A stretch of DNA of 64,000 nucleotides from Streptomyces sp. ST2-7A (GTDB lineage: Bacteria; Actinomycetota; Actinomycetes; Streptomycetales; Streptomycetaceae), in NCBI RefSeq assembly GCF_021390475.1, contig NZ_JAJUWS010000018.1, positions 45,151 through 109,150 on the forward strand, read 5' to 3'. The translations under genes and the position numbers were made by a program. This document shows, piece after piece, positions 16,652 through 25,304 of this stretch (its first letter is position 1; the number at the start of each line of letters is the position of its first letter). The notes below the pieces were generated by a model. That model did no database searches and was not told where the DNA came from. It saw nothing but the letters and a program-made list of their open reading frames with translations.

Positions 16652-17656
16652 TCACGTCGGTGGTCGTCTCCGCCGGGCCCCGTATCGGTTTGACGGCGGC
16701 CCGTGCCCGGGCCCCGCACCCGGGCCGGGGGTCCCGTCTCCCGGAGACGACCCGCCGCGCCGACCGCGTCCGTCGCGACGCCCTGGTCCGTGCCCGGGTC
16801 GAACTCCCCGCGCCCCGGCGGGGGAGAGCAGCACCGCGTCCGCCAACAGCCACTGCGCGGCGAGATAAGTCGACATGATGATGAATCCCTGTGCGGGGAT
16901 CACCGGGCCGTCCGCGATCCCGGCCGCGATCAGCGCGTCGGAGAGCAGGAACAGTCCCCCTCCCGCCGCGCCCCGGGGCCCGAGCGCGAGGGCCGCCGCG
17001 CAGGCCGTGGCGGTCAACAACACCGCGTAGCCGGCCACCGGAATCCGCAGCTCCGCCGGCAGGCCCGGCCACAGCAGGACGACGACCAGGACACCCACCA
17101 CCGTGTACCCGCACGCCGCGCCGGCGATCCGCGCCGGCGTGGGGGAGGAGCCGCGACGGACGGCGCGGCGGCACAGCGTCAGGTAGCCGAGGTGGCCGAG
17201 GCCGAAGGCCGCCATCCCGCCGAGGAACGCCCCCGGGTGGTCCGGCATCAGCAGCACGTCACCCGCCCACCCGCCGGCCAGGGCGACCAGGAGCAACCCG
17301 GGCCCGCGCCGGGCGACGACCACCGCCATCAGGGCGGGGATCAGCAGCGGCTTGGTCGCCCGGTGCAGCGCCTCGGCGTCCACGGCGTGCCCGAGCAGGT
17401 GCGCGGCGCAGAGCAGGAGGAACAGCGTGCCGGAGCCGAGGAGGATACGGTTCCGCCGGTTCGCGGTCCGCTCGGTCGGCGTTCCGGCGGACCGATGCCG
17501 CACACCGGCCGGATCGGCTCGGTGGTCGGGGGCGTCCGGGATCCCCCCGGACGCCGGGGCCTCCCCGGTGGGCCGCCCGGACCCGGGGGCGGCGGGCGAC
17601 GGGACACCGCCCGGCACCGCCGCGTCCCCGGCGGGTGTGGCGTTCCCCGACGTCAT
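16652..17656 (-). CDS. YhhN/TMEM86-family protein, probable lysoplasmalogenase
   Basis: 334 residues. A charged N-terminal tail of about 70 residues is followed by seven to eight helices (ILLGSGTLFLLLCAAHLLGH; KPLLIPALMAVVVARRG; LLLVALAGGWAGDVLLMP; FLGGMAAFGLGHLGYLTLC; further hydrophobic blocks to residue 280). The conserved KPLLIP, GDVLLM and GLGHLGYL motifs mark the YhhN family, whose members cleave the vinyl-ether bond of lysoplasmalogens in the membrane. The Arg/Gly-rich C-terminal 50 residues are unusual. The ATG overlaps the stop of the upstream sterol-desaturase-type gene (ATGA), so the two are translationally coupled. Confidence 0.85.
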   Translation of the reverse strand: MTSGNATPAGDAAVPGGVPSPAAPGSGRPTGEAPASGGIPDAPDHRADPAGVRHRSAGTPTERTANRRNRILLGSGTLFLLLCAAHLLGHAVDAEALHRATKPLLIPALMAVVVARRGPGLLLVALAGGWAGDVLLMPDHPGAFLGGMAAFGLGHLGYLTLCRRAVRRGSSPTPARIAGAACGYTVVGVLVVVLLWPGLPAELRIPVAGYAVLLTATACAAALALGPRGAAGGGLFLLSDALIAAGIADGPVIPAQGFIIMSTYLAAQWLLADAVLLSPAGARGVRPGHGPGRRDGRGRRGGSSPGDGTPGPGAGPGHGPPSNRYGARRRRPPT

Positions 17657-18627
17657 CCGACGGCGGTCGGCTCGCCGGCGGAGCCCGGGACCGTCCCGGG
17701 GAGGTGGCCCCCGGGGCGCCCGTCCGCCCCGGCCGGGATGTCTGCGGTCGTCCTCCCGGGCCCTCCGACCCCGGCACCAGCCGCCTCCGGCACCCGTTCC
17801 GTCGGGCGCCACCCCGGGCCGCGGAACACGTGGTTCAGCCGGTCCCGTCCGGTGCGGGCGGCCCGCACGTCACGCAGGATCGCGGCGTACTCGTGGGTGG
17901 CCACCCGCAGCGGGTTGTGGGTGTCGATGTTCTTCGTCAGGCCGTAGACGCAGCGCTCGGTCTCCGGTGCGAAGGTGCCGAACATCCGGTCCCAGACGAT
18001 GAGCACCCCGCCGAAGTTGCGGTCCAGGTAATCGCCCTGCGAGGCGTGGTGGACCCGGTGGTGGGAGGGGGTGTTGAGGACGAACTCGATCGGCGCCGGC
18101 AGCCTGCCCACCCGCTCGGTGTGCACCCAGAACTGGTAGACGAGGTTGGCGGAGGAGAGCAGGGCCAGCACCGCCGGGTGCACGCCCAGCAGGATCAGCG
18201 GCAGGTAGAACGGCCACACCGTCCAGGTGGTCCACGGTTGCCGCAGCGCGGTGGTGAGGTTGAACCGGGTGCTGGAGTGGTGCACCACGTGGCAGGCCCA
18301 CAGGATCCGCACCGTGTGGTGGCCGCGGTGCGACCAGTAGTAGCAGAGGTCGTGGGCGACGACCAGCAGCGGGATCGTCCACCACTCCAGGGGGACGCGC
18401 AACGGCGTCAGCGCGTACGCGGCGGCGTAGATCGCGACGATCGGGATCTTCCACAGCAGGTCGAAGAGGAGACTGCCGAGCCCCATGGCGAGGCTGGTGC
18501 CGGCGTCCTTCGTCTCGTAGCCGGCGGCGTCCTCGTCCGGGTGCAGCCGGTAGCTGATCATCTCGATCACGGTGAGCAGGGCGAAGGCGGGTATCGCCCA
18601 CAGCACGACATCGGGCGGATTGGGCAT
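17653..18627 (-). CDS. sterol desaturase / fatty acid hydroxylase superfamily di-iron membrane oxygenase
   Basis: 324 residues. All histidine clusters of the superfamily are present: HDLCYYWSHRGHH, CHVVHHSST, and HHRVHHASQGDYLDRNFGG with VWDRMFGTFAPE. These bind the di-iron centre. Membrane helices surround them (VVLWAIPAFALLTVIEMISY; WKIPIVAIYAAAYAL; FYLPLILLGVHPAVLALLSS). Members hydroxylate or desaturate sterols and fatty acids, or cleave ether lipids (alkylglycerol monooxygenase). Coupling to a lysoplasmalogenase gene makes an ether-lipid substrate attractive, but this is inference. The last 60 residues are low-complexity. Confidence 0.85.
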   Translation of the reverse strand: MPNPPDVVLWAIPAFALLTVIEMISYRLHPDEDAAGYETKDAGTSLAMGLGSLLFDLLWKIPIVAIYAAAYALTPLRVPLEWWTIPLLVVAHDLCYYWSHRGHHTVRILWACHVVHHSSTRFNLTTALRQPWTTWTVWPFYLPLILLGVHPAVLALLSSANLVYQFWVHTERVGRLPAPIEFVLNTPSHHRVHHASQGDYLDRNFGGVLIVWDRMFGTFAPETERCVYGLTKNIDTHNPLRVATHEYAAILRDVRAARTGRDRLNHVFRGPGWRPTERVPEAAGAGVGGPGRTTADIPAGADGRPGGHLPGTVPGSAGEPTAVG

Positions 18628-18696
18628 GAGCGCACTGTAGGGCCGCGTGTCGTCCCTGCCCGGGGGGCATTACCCATCGGTACGGAAAAGTTTTCG

Positions 18697-18754
18697 CCCG
18701 CACCCCGCACCCCGCACCCCGCACCCCGCACCCCGCACCCCGCCGGTGCGGGGT
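18697..18754. repeat. heptanucleotide tandem repeat (CCCGCAC x6) with opposing arm
   Basis: Six perfect CCCGCAC copies run from 18697 to 18738, followed by a partial unit and then GGTGCGGGGT (18745-18754), the reverse complement of the repeat. The array can therefore fold into slipped hairpins. It lies just beyond the 3' end of the aminotransferase gene (minus strand), so one role may be termination. Confidence 0.85.
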
Positions 18755-18777
18755 GGGGGCCGCCGCGCCGGCGGGGC

Positions 18778-19902
18778 TCAATCCCCGGCCCCGGCCGGGA
18801 CGCCCTCCAGCACGTTCAGGGCCAGGTCCACGTCCGCCCGGGTGTTGTAGAGGTGGAAGGAGGCGCGCAGGCCGCCTGCGCGGGCCGCCACCGACACCCC
18901 CGCCCGGGCCAGTGCCCCCACCGCCGCGCCCGTGCCCGGAACCGAGACGATCGGCGACCCGGCCGACTCCGGGGCGGCCGGGCGGCCCAGTCGCTCCAGA
19001 CCGGCCCGGAAGCGCTCCGCCAGCGCCAGGTCGTGCGCGCGGATCGCGTCGATCCCGACCTCCTCGATCACTTCCAGGGCCCGGGCGGTGCCCGACCAGG
19101 GCAGGAAGGCCGGGGCGAGGTCGAAGCGGGCGGCGGTCGGGGCGAGGTCCCGCACGGGGCCGTAGCAGCTCTCCCAACGGTCGGCTCCGGCGAACCACCC
19201 GGCCTGCACCGGCCGCAGGCCACCACCGTCGGCGGGCACCACCATGAAGGAGGCGCCGCGCGGCCCCAACAGCCACTTGTAGGTGCCGCACACCACGAAG
19301 TCGTCGGCCTCGGCGTCGTAGTCCATCCAACCGACCGCCTGGGTCACGTCCACCAGGGTGCGGGCGCCGTGCGCGCGGGCCGCCTCCCGCACCGCCGCCG
19401 GGTCCGCGATCCGACCGTCCGCCGACTGCGCCGCGCTGACGGCGACCAGGGCGGTGTCCGGTCCCACCGAGTCGACGAGCTTCTCCGGCGGCACGACGCG
19501 CAGCCGCAGGTCGTCGGCGTGCAGGAAGGGGGTGGACACCGAGCTGAACTCGCCCTCCACGGTCAATACCTCGGCCCCCCGGGGCAGGGCGGCGGCGACC
19601 ACGGCGACCTGGGCCGCGACGGTGGAGCCGAGTGCCACCCGCTCCGGGGCCACCCCCACCAGTCGGGCCCACCGAACCCGGGCCGCCTCCGCCTCGTCGA
19701 TGAGCGCGATGTGGTCGATCCGACCGACCGTCAGGTCCTCCACCGCCTCCCGAAGCCTTCGGGCGGCCCGGGCTGGCAGCAGGCCGTGGGAGGCGGTGTT
19801 CAAGTAGCCGGGGTCCGGGGAGAACTCGCGGGCGATCAGGTCGGCCGGAAGATCGCCCGCTGCCGCGGCCGGGTCGGTGGGGAGATCGCGTGAGGTCTTC
19901 AT
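18778..19902 (-). CDS. class V aminotransferase-fold PLP enzyme
   Basis: 374 residues. Fold-type I features are LNTASHGLLPARAARRLREA at the start, ALGSTVAAQVAVVAAAL, the PLP-Asp region TLVDVTQAVGWMDYDAEADD, and the Schiff-base lysine in VVCGTYKWLLGPRGASFMVV. The pattern groups with cysteine-desulfurase/isopenicillin-N-epimerase-like proteins; the C-terminal RASFHLYNTRADVD block is typical. Substrate unknown, cytosolic. The ATG at 19902 has GGAG nine bases upstream. An inverted repeat TTCCC-GCGA-GGGAA (19929-19942) sits just upstream and could be an operator. Confidence 0.87.
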   Translation of the reverse strand: MKTSRDLPTDPAAAAGDLPADLIAREFSPDPGYLNTASHGLLPARAARRLREAVEDLTVGRIDHIALIDEAEAARVRWARLVGVAPERVALGSTVAAQVAVVAAALPRGAEVLTVEGEFSSVSTPFLHADDLRLRVVPPEKLVDSVGPDTALVAVSAAQSADGRIADPAAVREAARAHGARTLVDVTQAVGWMDYDAEADDFVVCGTYKWLLGPRGASFMVVPADGGGLRPVQAGWFAGADRWESCYGPVRDLAPTAARFDLAPAFLPWSGTARALEVIEEVGIDAIRAHDLALAERFRAGLERLGRPAAPESAGSPIVSVPGTGAAVGALARAGVSVAARAGGLRASFHLYNTRADVDLALNVLEGVPAGAGD

Positions 19903-20229
19903 GGTGACAGTCTCCGATCGATGTTCTTTTCCCGCGAGGGAATCGGGCGTTCCCGCCCCCCGCCGGCCGGTTTCCCACCTCCCGGCCCGGGAGGCCCGCG
20001 ACTCCTTCCGGCCGTGGTCATCGAGGGTGGGGGACCCCGGGGCGTGCGCCCCGGAGTGCACCGGGGGAGCGCATGACGGACCGGTTCGCCGGGATCGGCT
20101 CCGCGGAGCGGGCCCGATCCCGGCCGGTCACCGTAGCCGGACCGTGACGGAAAGCCATTCCGCCCCGTTCGGCGGCCCGCTAGGGTGATCCCCGCCGAAC
20201 CGTCCGGCACCCCGCGGAGGGAGGCGCGT
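19903..20229. other. 327-bp divergent intergenic region with inverted repeat
   Basis: It lies between the aminotransferase gene (minus) and the lipoprotein gene (plus). The only structured element seen is TTCCC-GCGA-GGGAA at 19929-19942, 27 bp upstream of the aminotransferase start. No gene is supported. Confidence 0.45.
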
Positions 20230-21135
20230 ATGCGTCAACGACCGGTGACGCGGGCCGTGGTCCTCGGCTCGCTGACCGTCCTGTTGGTCACCGGCTGCGG
20301 GAGCGATCCGACCCGGGCCGATCCCGTCGCCGGGTCCGCCGCCACGGCCACCCCCGGGGAGGACCCCGGCGAGCCCGCGGAGGATCCCCTCCCACCGGGG
20401 GCCGCGCCCTTCGTGCCCGATCCCGAGCGCTTGCCCCGGGACGCCGCGTCCGCCGCCCTGCTGGCCGGCGCCGTACTGCCGGAAGTCGCCGACCACGGAA
20501 CCGGGTTCGTCGCGGTCGATCGCTCCGCCGACGACCGCCCCGATGCCGATCCCTCCGCGTCCGATCCCTCCGCGTCCGGGGGCTTCGCCGATCCGGCCGA
20601 CGCGGAGACCGGTCCGGCGCGAACCCCCGACACCCACCCCGTCCTCACCGACGCGTGCGTGTGGAAGCGCGAGCCGATACCCGACGACATCCTCGCCCTG
20701 CGGACCGTCGAGGCCGAGCGTCCGACCGAGGGCCGGGGGACCCCGGGCCCCCTGGGCGTGGTCACCGTGGTGACGGTGCACGACGACGTGACGGCCGCCG
20801 ACCGGAGGATGGCCGGGATCCTGGAGGAGGGGCTGCGCTGCCCGGAGCAGCGGCTGCGGGCCGACGAGCGGATCGCCGGGCTGACCTCCGTGGGAGCCTT
20901 CCGTCCCGGTAACGGGACGCTGCCCGCCGATGACCTCATCACCGAACGCGGTGACCTCTTCGCCGACGACCTCGGCGGGCCGCACCCCTACCTCTGGTTG
21001 GTGGCCCGGGTCGGACCGGTGACCGCAGCCCTCGCGGTGAAGGGGACGGACGGCTCCACCGAGGAGGAACTGACGGATCTCGCGCAGCGGTTGATGCGCC
21101 GCATGATCACCGTCGCGCACACCGAGCTGAGCTGA
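20230..21135 (+). CDS. lipoprotein of unknown function, partner of the kinase-sensor fusion
   Basis: 301 residues. The ATG at 20230 follows GGAGGGAGG. The signal peptide (MRQRPVTRAVVLGSLTVLLV) runs into TGCGSD, a lipobox. A Pro/Asp/Ala-rich spacer precedes a folded part with HPVLTDACVWKREPIPDDIL, LGVVTVVTVHDDVTAADRRM and PHPYLWLVARVGPVTAALAV. I recognise no named family. Two cysteines in the mature part (TDACVW, GLRCPE) could form a disulfide outside the cell. It sits seven bases upstream of the pseudokinase/solute-binding fusion gene, so it may share its transcript and act on the same face of the membrane as that sensor domain. Confidence 0.8.
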   Translation: MRQRPVTRAVVLGSLTVLLVTGCGSDPTRADPVAGSAATATPGEDPGEPAEDPLPPGAAPFVPDPERLPRDAASAALLAGAVLPEVADHGTGFVAVDRSADDRPDADPSASDPSASGGFADPADAETGPARTPDTHPVLTDACVWKREPIPDDILALRTVEAERPTEGRGTPGPLGVVTVVTVHDDVTAADRRMAGILEEGLRCPEQRLRADERIAGLTSVGAFRPGNGTLPADDLITERGDLFADDLGGPHPYLWLVARVGPVTAALAVKGTDGSTEEELTDLAQRLMRRMITVAHTELS

Positions 21136-21142
21136 GGAGCCC

Positions 21143-23506
21143 GTGCACACCCCGTCGTCCCGATCCGGGTCCTCCCGATCCGGCGCGCCCCGTCATCCCG
21201 GCAACCCCGGAGCCGCCGGAACACCCGCCCCGTTCGCCGCGGGCGCCGGCACGAACACGCCGGACCCCGGCGACCCCGGCCCCGGCCCGCTGCACCCGGC
21301 GGACCCCGCCCGACTGGCCGGCCACCGACTGTTGGGGCGGTTGCCCGCCGATCCCCCCGGCACCTGCTACCTGGCCCGCTCGGTGGGCGGGGTGCTGATG
21401 ACGCTTCGGGTGGTTCCGCACCCGTGGTCGGCACACACCGAGTTCCGTTCCGCGTTCGCCCGCGGCACCGCCTCCGCGCAGCGGGTGGTCAGTCGCTGGG
21501 CGGTGGCGCCGGTGGCAGCCGATATCGGCTGCCGCCTGGTGTGGTTGGCCGAGCCGTACCTGCCCGACCCCGACCTGGCGATGGTGGTGGCGGCGCGCGG
21601 TCCGCTGCCCCGGGATATCGGGCGCGAGGTGGGTGCCCGACTGGCCGAGGCGCTGGAGACGGTGCACCGGGCCGGTCTGGTGCACGCCTGCCTGACCCCC
21701 GCGCGGGTGCTGCTGGCCCCGGACGGGCCCCGGCTGACCGGCCTGGGGTTGGCCGGGGCGCTGTACGGGGCCGGGCCGCTGATCCTGCCCCCCTCCTGCC
21801 TGGCACCGGAGCAGGCCGAGGAGCCCGAGCGCCGACCGGGCCCGCCGGCCGATGTCTTCGCCCTGGGGTGCGTGCTGACCCACGCCGTCACCGGGCGACT
21901 GCCCTTCGGCGCCGCGCCCGCCGGGGAGGTGCGCCGGCGCATCCTGAGCGAACCCCCGGACCTCGCGGACGTCCCTCGGGGCCTGCTCGAGGTCATCGGC
22001 GCCTGCCTGGACCGTGATCCGGAACTGCGGCCCACCCCCGCCGAGCTGTGCTCGGAACTCGATCCCCGGGCCGGCGGGGGTGGCGACCCCGGCGGGGTGC
22101 GGCTGCCCGATGACGTGCTGGACCTGATCACCCGTCGGCGCGCGGTCCCGCCCCCCGATGCCCCGCCGGCCCGCGCCCCCCTCGACGGGACGCGCCGGGT
22201 CGGGAGCGGCGATCCCGGCGCGGACCCCGGCCGTCACCCTTTCCCCGGGGCCGAGGACCGGCCCGGACCGGTGGAGACCGGGGACGGCGCCGGTCGGTCG
22301 GGGGACACGGCGCGCGGCCCCTCCCGGCGCGGCCTGCTGCTCCTGGTCGCCGGCTCGGCGACCGCGGCGGCCGGCGGCGCCGGTGTGCTCTTCGCCGGTC
22401 GGGCCCGCTCCGGCGCACCGCCGGCGGAGGCGGCGCGCTCGCTGCTCATCGGCGTGCACGCCGACCTCACCGGGGCAGACGCCGGGGTGGGCCGCGCCCA
22501 GGAGTTGGGTGTGCGGCTGGCGGTGGAGGAGCTCGCGGACCTGGCCCGCCTGCCCTTCGACGTGGACGTGCGGGTGGTCGACGACGGCGGTGACCCCGGG
22601 CGGGCCGCGGAGGCGGCCCGTGAACTGGGCTCGGACCCCGCGGTGCGGGCGGTGATCGGCCCCACCGGCGAGGCGTCGGCCCGTCCGGCCGCCGAACAGT
22701 ACGCCCGGGCGGGTCTGCCGCTGCTGGCGCTCTCCCCGGCCGAGTTCCCCGAGGGCGACCGGACGCTGCTGCACGCCCGCCCCGACACCGCGGCCCAGGC
22801 GTTGGCGGTGGTCCACCGGCTGCACGGCGAACCGGGGGTGCGGCGGGTGGGGCTGGTGGACGACCGGGCCGCCGAGCCGATCAGCGGTATCGCGGTGCGG
22901 GCCGTCACCGGTGCCCTGGACCGCGACCGGATCACCCCCGTGCCGCGGGTGCTGCCGGTCGGGGCGGGCGACCCGGTCGGCACGGTAGCCGGACTGCTGG
23001 CCGAGGGCATCGACGGGGTGGTGCACGCGGGCCGGGCCGACGCGGTCGCGGCGCTGGCGGTCGCGCTGGCCGACGCCGGTTTCACCGGACCCCGGATCGC
23101 GTGGGAGACCGCCCTGCGGGAGGAGTTCCCGCGGAGGGCGGGGCAGGCCGCCGAGGGATGGCTGCTGGTCGCCCCCCGCATCGATCCCGCGCGGGCGCCG
23201 GAGGCGGTGGGGTTCACCACCGTCTTCCGCAAGCGGTTCGAGGAGGAGCCGGAGCCCTGGGCCGCCGAGGCGTACGACGCGGCCCGACTGCTGGTGGAGA
23301 CGGTACGGCGGATGGGGACGCAGGCGCCGCCGGATCGCGAGATGCTCCTCACCCGATTGCGCTCGGCCCGCCTGCGCGGGGTGGCCAAGCCGCTCGCCTT
23401 CGCCGCCGACGGCCGGTTCTCGGCCGGTGACGAGGGGGCGTACTGGTACGAGGTGCGGGACGGGGAGTTCCACTACCTGGGGAAGGCGTCCATGGCGGGG
23501 GCCTGA
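21143..23506 (+). CDS. degenerate Ser/Thr kinase fused via a membrane segment to a Leu/Ile/Val-binding-type sensor
   Basis: 787 residues. GTG 21143 follows GAGGAG. Residues about 55-305 have an eukaryote-like kinase fold: HRAGLVHACLTPARVLL, LAPEQAEEPERRPGPPADVF, ALGCVLTHAVTGRLPFGA. Catalytic positions are lost: the HRDLKPxN loop reads H181-A-C-L-T-P-A-R, DFG reads G200-L-G, and the VAIK lysine is replaced in LMTLRVV. A basic-flanked helix at about 395-420 (RRGLLLLVAGSATAAAGG) leads to a periplasmic-binding-protein domain (residues 432-780: LIGVHADLTGADAGVGRAQE, AVRAVIGPTGEASARPAAEQ) like amino-acid ABC receptors. It is probably a ligand-sensing pseudokinase. Confidence 0.87.
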   Translation: MHTPSSRSGSSRSGAPRHPGNPGAAGTPAPFAAGAGTNTPDPGDPGPGPLHPADPARLAGHRLLGRLPADPPGTCYLARSVGGVLMTLRVVPHPWSAHTEFRSAFARGTASAQRVVSRWAVAPVAADIGCRLVWLAEPYLPDPDLAMVVAARGPLPRDIGREVGARLAEALETVHRAGLVHACLTPARVLLAPDGPRLTGLGLAGALYGAGPLILPPSCLAPEQAEEPERRPGPPADVFALGCVLTHAVTGRLPFGAAPAGEVRRRILSEPPDLADVPRGLLEVIGACLDRDPELRPTPAELCSELDPRAGGGGDPGGVRLPDDVLDLITRRRAVPPPDAPPARAPLDGTRRVGSGDPGADPGRHPFPGAEDRPGPVETGDGAGRSGDTARGPSRRGLLLLVAGSATAAAGGAGVLFAGRARSGAPPAEAARSLLIGVHADLTGADAGVGRAQELGVRLAVEELADLARLPFDVDVRVVDDGGDPGRAAEAARELGSDPAVRAVIGPTGEASARPAAEQYARAGLPLLALSPAEFPEGDRTLLHARPDTAAQALAVVHRLHGEPGVRRVGLVDDRAAEPISGIAVRAVTGALDRDRITPVPRVLPVGAGDPVGTVAGLLAEGIDGVVHAGRADAVAALAVALADAGFTGPRIAWETALREEFPRRAGQAAEGWLLVAPRIDPARAPEAVGFTTVFRKRFEEEPEPWAAEAYDAARLLVETVRRMGTQAPPDREMLLTRLRSARLRGVAKPLAFAADGRFSAGDEGAYWYEVRDGEFHYLGKASMAGA

Positions 23507-23843
23507 CCCCGGCGGCGCTGGTCTCCCCGGCGAACGCGGCCGGGTGGTCCCCGGAGCCCGCGCACCCCCGGGCGGGCGGCGCGCTTCCCGGAGTCCGCGA
23601 GCTCCCCGCCGGGAGCGGTCTCCCGGGGAATGGCCGGGTGGTCCCCGGAAGCCGTGTGATCCTCGCCGGCGGGCTCTTTTCGGGGCCGGCGCGCTCCCGT
23701 GGTGGAGTGGTCTTCCCGAAACCCGTGCGCTCCGACGGGGGCGTGCTTCCCGGTGCCCGTGCCCTTCCGCGCGGGGTGGTCTCCCCGGGAACGCGGCCGG
23801 GTGATACCCGGAAAGCCGGACGATCCCCGCCGACAACCTCTTG
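23507..23843. repeat. degenerate GC-rich repeat region, no gene
   Basis: The gap downstream of the kinase-sensor gene is built of recurring phrases such as CTCCCCGG, GTGGTCCCCGGA and CGCGGCCGGGTG. The best pair is at about 23521-23555 (CTCCCCGGCGAACGCGGCCG) and 23781-23813 (CTCCCCGGGAACGCGGCCGG). Six-frame reading gives only Pro/Arg/Gly sequence without ribosome sites. It adjoins the CCGGAGC heptamer array. Confidence 0.5.
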
Positions 23844-23880
23844 CCGGAGCCCGGAGCCCGGAGCCCGGAGCCCGGAGCCC
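23844..23880. repeat. heptanucleotide tandem repeat (CCGGAGC x5)
   Basis: Five perfect CCGGAGC units from 23844 to 23878 plus two further bases. The same unit occurs three times at 29216-29236. Both arrays are intergenic. Confidence 0.9.
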
Positions 23881-23928
23881 GCGCGCTTCCCGGCGGGTGC
23901 GCCCTCCCCGGGGTCGGCGACATCCTCC

Positions 23929-23957
23929 TCGACAAAACTGGAACGTGTTCCTATGAT
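23929..23957 (+). promoter_or_regulatory. promoter with palindromic operator in its spacer (racemase gene)
   Basis: -35 TCGACA (23929-23934) and -10 TATGAT (23952-23957) are separated by exactly 17 bp. The spacer contains GGAAC-GT-GTTCC (23940-23951), a perfect palindrome. It resembles the TnnAACnnGTTnnA sites bound by KstR-type TetR regulators of lipid catabolism in actinomycetes. The same layout recurs before the thiolase gene. Confidence 0.7.
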
Positions 23958-24036
23958 CACCCGCCACGACCGCCCATCCGGGTGGTCGGTCGGGTGCCCG
24001 GTGGGCCCCGTCCGGGACGGGTTGCAGGGGAGAGCG

Positions 24037-25260
24037 ATGGGCGCGGAGACCGACGGGGACGCCACGGCGGACGCCGCACGGCGGGAGACCGACCCCGAAC
24101 CGGGCGACGGTCCCCTGGCGGGCGTGCGGGTGGTCGAACTGGCCGGCATCGGCCCCGGTCCGTTCGCCGCGATGATCCTGGGCGACCTGGGCGCCGACGT
24201 GGTGAGGGTCGACCGTCCCGGCAGCGCCTGGCCGCACATCGACCCCCGGTGGGACACCACGAACCGCAACAAGCGCTCGGTGCTGCTGGACCTCAAGCGC
24301 GAGGGGGCCGCCGAGCGGGTGCTGGAGCTGGCCGAACGCGCCGACGTGCTGCTGGAGGGGTACCGCCCCGGCGTGGCCGAACGCCTGGGCGTCGGCCCCG
24401 ACGCCTGCCTGGCCCGTAACCCCCGCCTGGTCTACGGGCGGATGACCGGCTGGGGGCAGGACGGGCCGCTGGCCCGCCGGGCGGGCCACGACATCGACTA
24501 TGTCGCGATCACCGGCGCACTCGGCGTCATCGGCCCCGCCGACGGCCGCCCGGCCGTCCCCGCCAACCTGCTGGGCGACTACGCCGGTGGCTCCCTCTAC
24601 CTCGTGGTGGGCGTGCTCGCCGCCCTGCACCGGGTGCGCGCCGGTGGCGCGGGCCAGGTCGTGGACGCCGCGATCGTGGACGGCACCGCCCACCTCACCA
24701 CGATGCTGCACGGCATGATGGCCGCCGGCGCCTGGCACGACCGCCGCGAGGCCAACCTCCTGGACGGCGGCACCCCCTGGTACGACACCTACGCCGCCGC
24801 CGACGGCCGGTACCTGGCCGTCGGCCCGTTGGAGCCCCGGTTCCGGGCGGAGTTCCTGGAGCTGCTCGGCCTCGCCGACGACCCGGTGGTCGTCGACCAC
24901 GAGGACCCCGACCGGTGGCCGGGGCTGCGGGCCGCGATCGCCGATCGGATGGCCGGCCGCACCCGGGACGAGTGGGTGGAGGTGTTCGCCGACACCGAGG
25001 CGTGCGTGGCGCCGGTGCTCTCGCTGCGGGAGGCACCCCACCACCCGCACCTCGCCGCCCGGGGCACCTTCGTCGAGCACGGGGGACTGGTGCAGCCCGC
25101 CCCCGCGCCCCGGTTCTCCGCCACACCCGGCGCGGTGCGACGGGGCCCCTCCCGGCCCGGCGCCGACGCCGCCGGGGTGGCCCGGGACTGGGGACTGCCC
25201 GGTCTGGCGGAGGCCACGGCCCCCGCCGACCCGGCATCCCCCGACGCGCCGGGGGCGTGA
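24037..25260 (+). CDS. alpha-methylacyl-CoA racemase-like CaiB/BaiF family enzyme
   Basis: 407 residues. The family III CoA-transferase fold begins [20 protein letters not shown] and continues [15 protein letters not shown]. Positions that act in mycobacterial alpha-methylacyl-CoA racemase are visible: His in [14 protein letters not shown], Asp in [13 protein letters not shown], and Glu in [20 protein letters not shown]. Racemisation would convert (R)- to (S)-2-methylacyl-CoA so branched or sterol-derived acyl chains can enter beta-oxidation. The ATG at 24037 follows GGGGAGAG; upstream in-frame sequence is repeat DNA. First gene of the fatty-acid set, behind an operator-bearing promoter. Confidence 0.9.
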   Translation: MGAETDGDATADAARRETDPEPGDGPLAGVRVVELAGIGPGPFAAMILGDLGADVVRVDRPGSAWPHIDPRWDTTNRNKRSVLLDLKREGAAERVLELAERADVLLEGYRPGVAERLGVGPDACLARNPRLVYGRMTGWGQDGPLARRAGHDIDYVAITGALGVIGPADGRPAVPANLLGDYAGGSLYLVVGVLAALHRVRAGGAGQVVDAAIVDGTAHLTTMLHGMMAAGAWHDRREANLLDGGTPWYDTYAAADGRYLAVGPLEPRFRAEFLELLGLADDPVVVDHEDPDRWPGLRAAIADRMAGRTRDEWVEVFADTEACVAPVLSLREAPHHPHLAARGTFVEHGGLVQPAPAPRFSATPGAVRRGPSRPGADAAGVARDWGLPGLAEATAPADPASPDAPGA

Positions 25261-25304
25261 GGGCGCGCGGAGTGGGATCGAAGGCGCCGGTCGGGGCGTC
25301 GCCC

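Noticed and set aside
18697..18738. CRISPR-like array
   Set aside because: Units are seven bases long, contiguous and without spacers; it is a simple tandem repeat.
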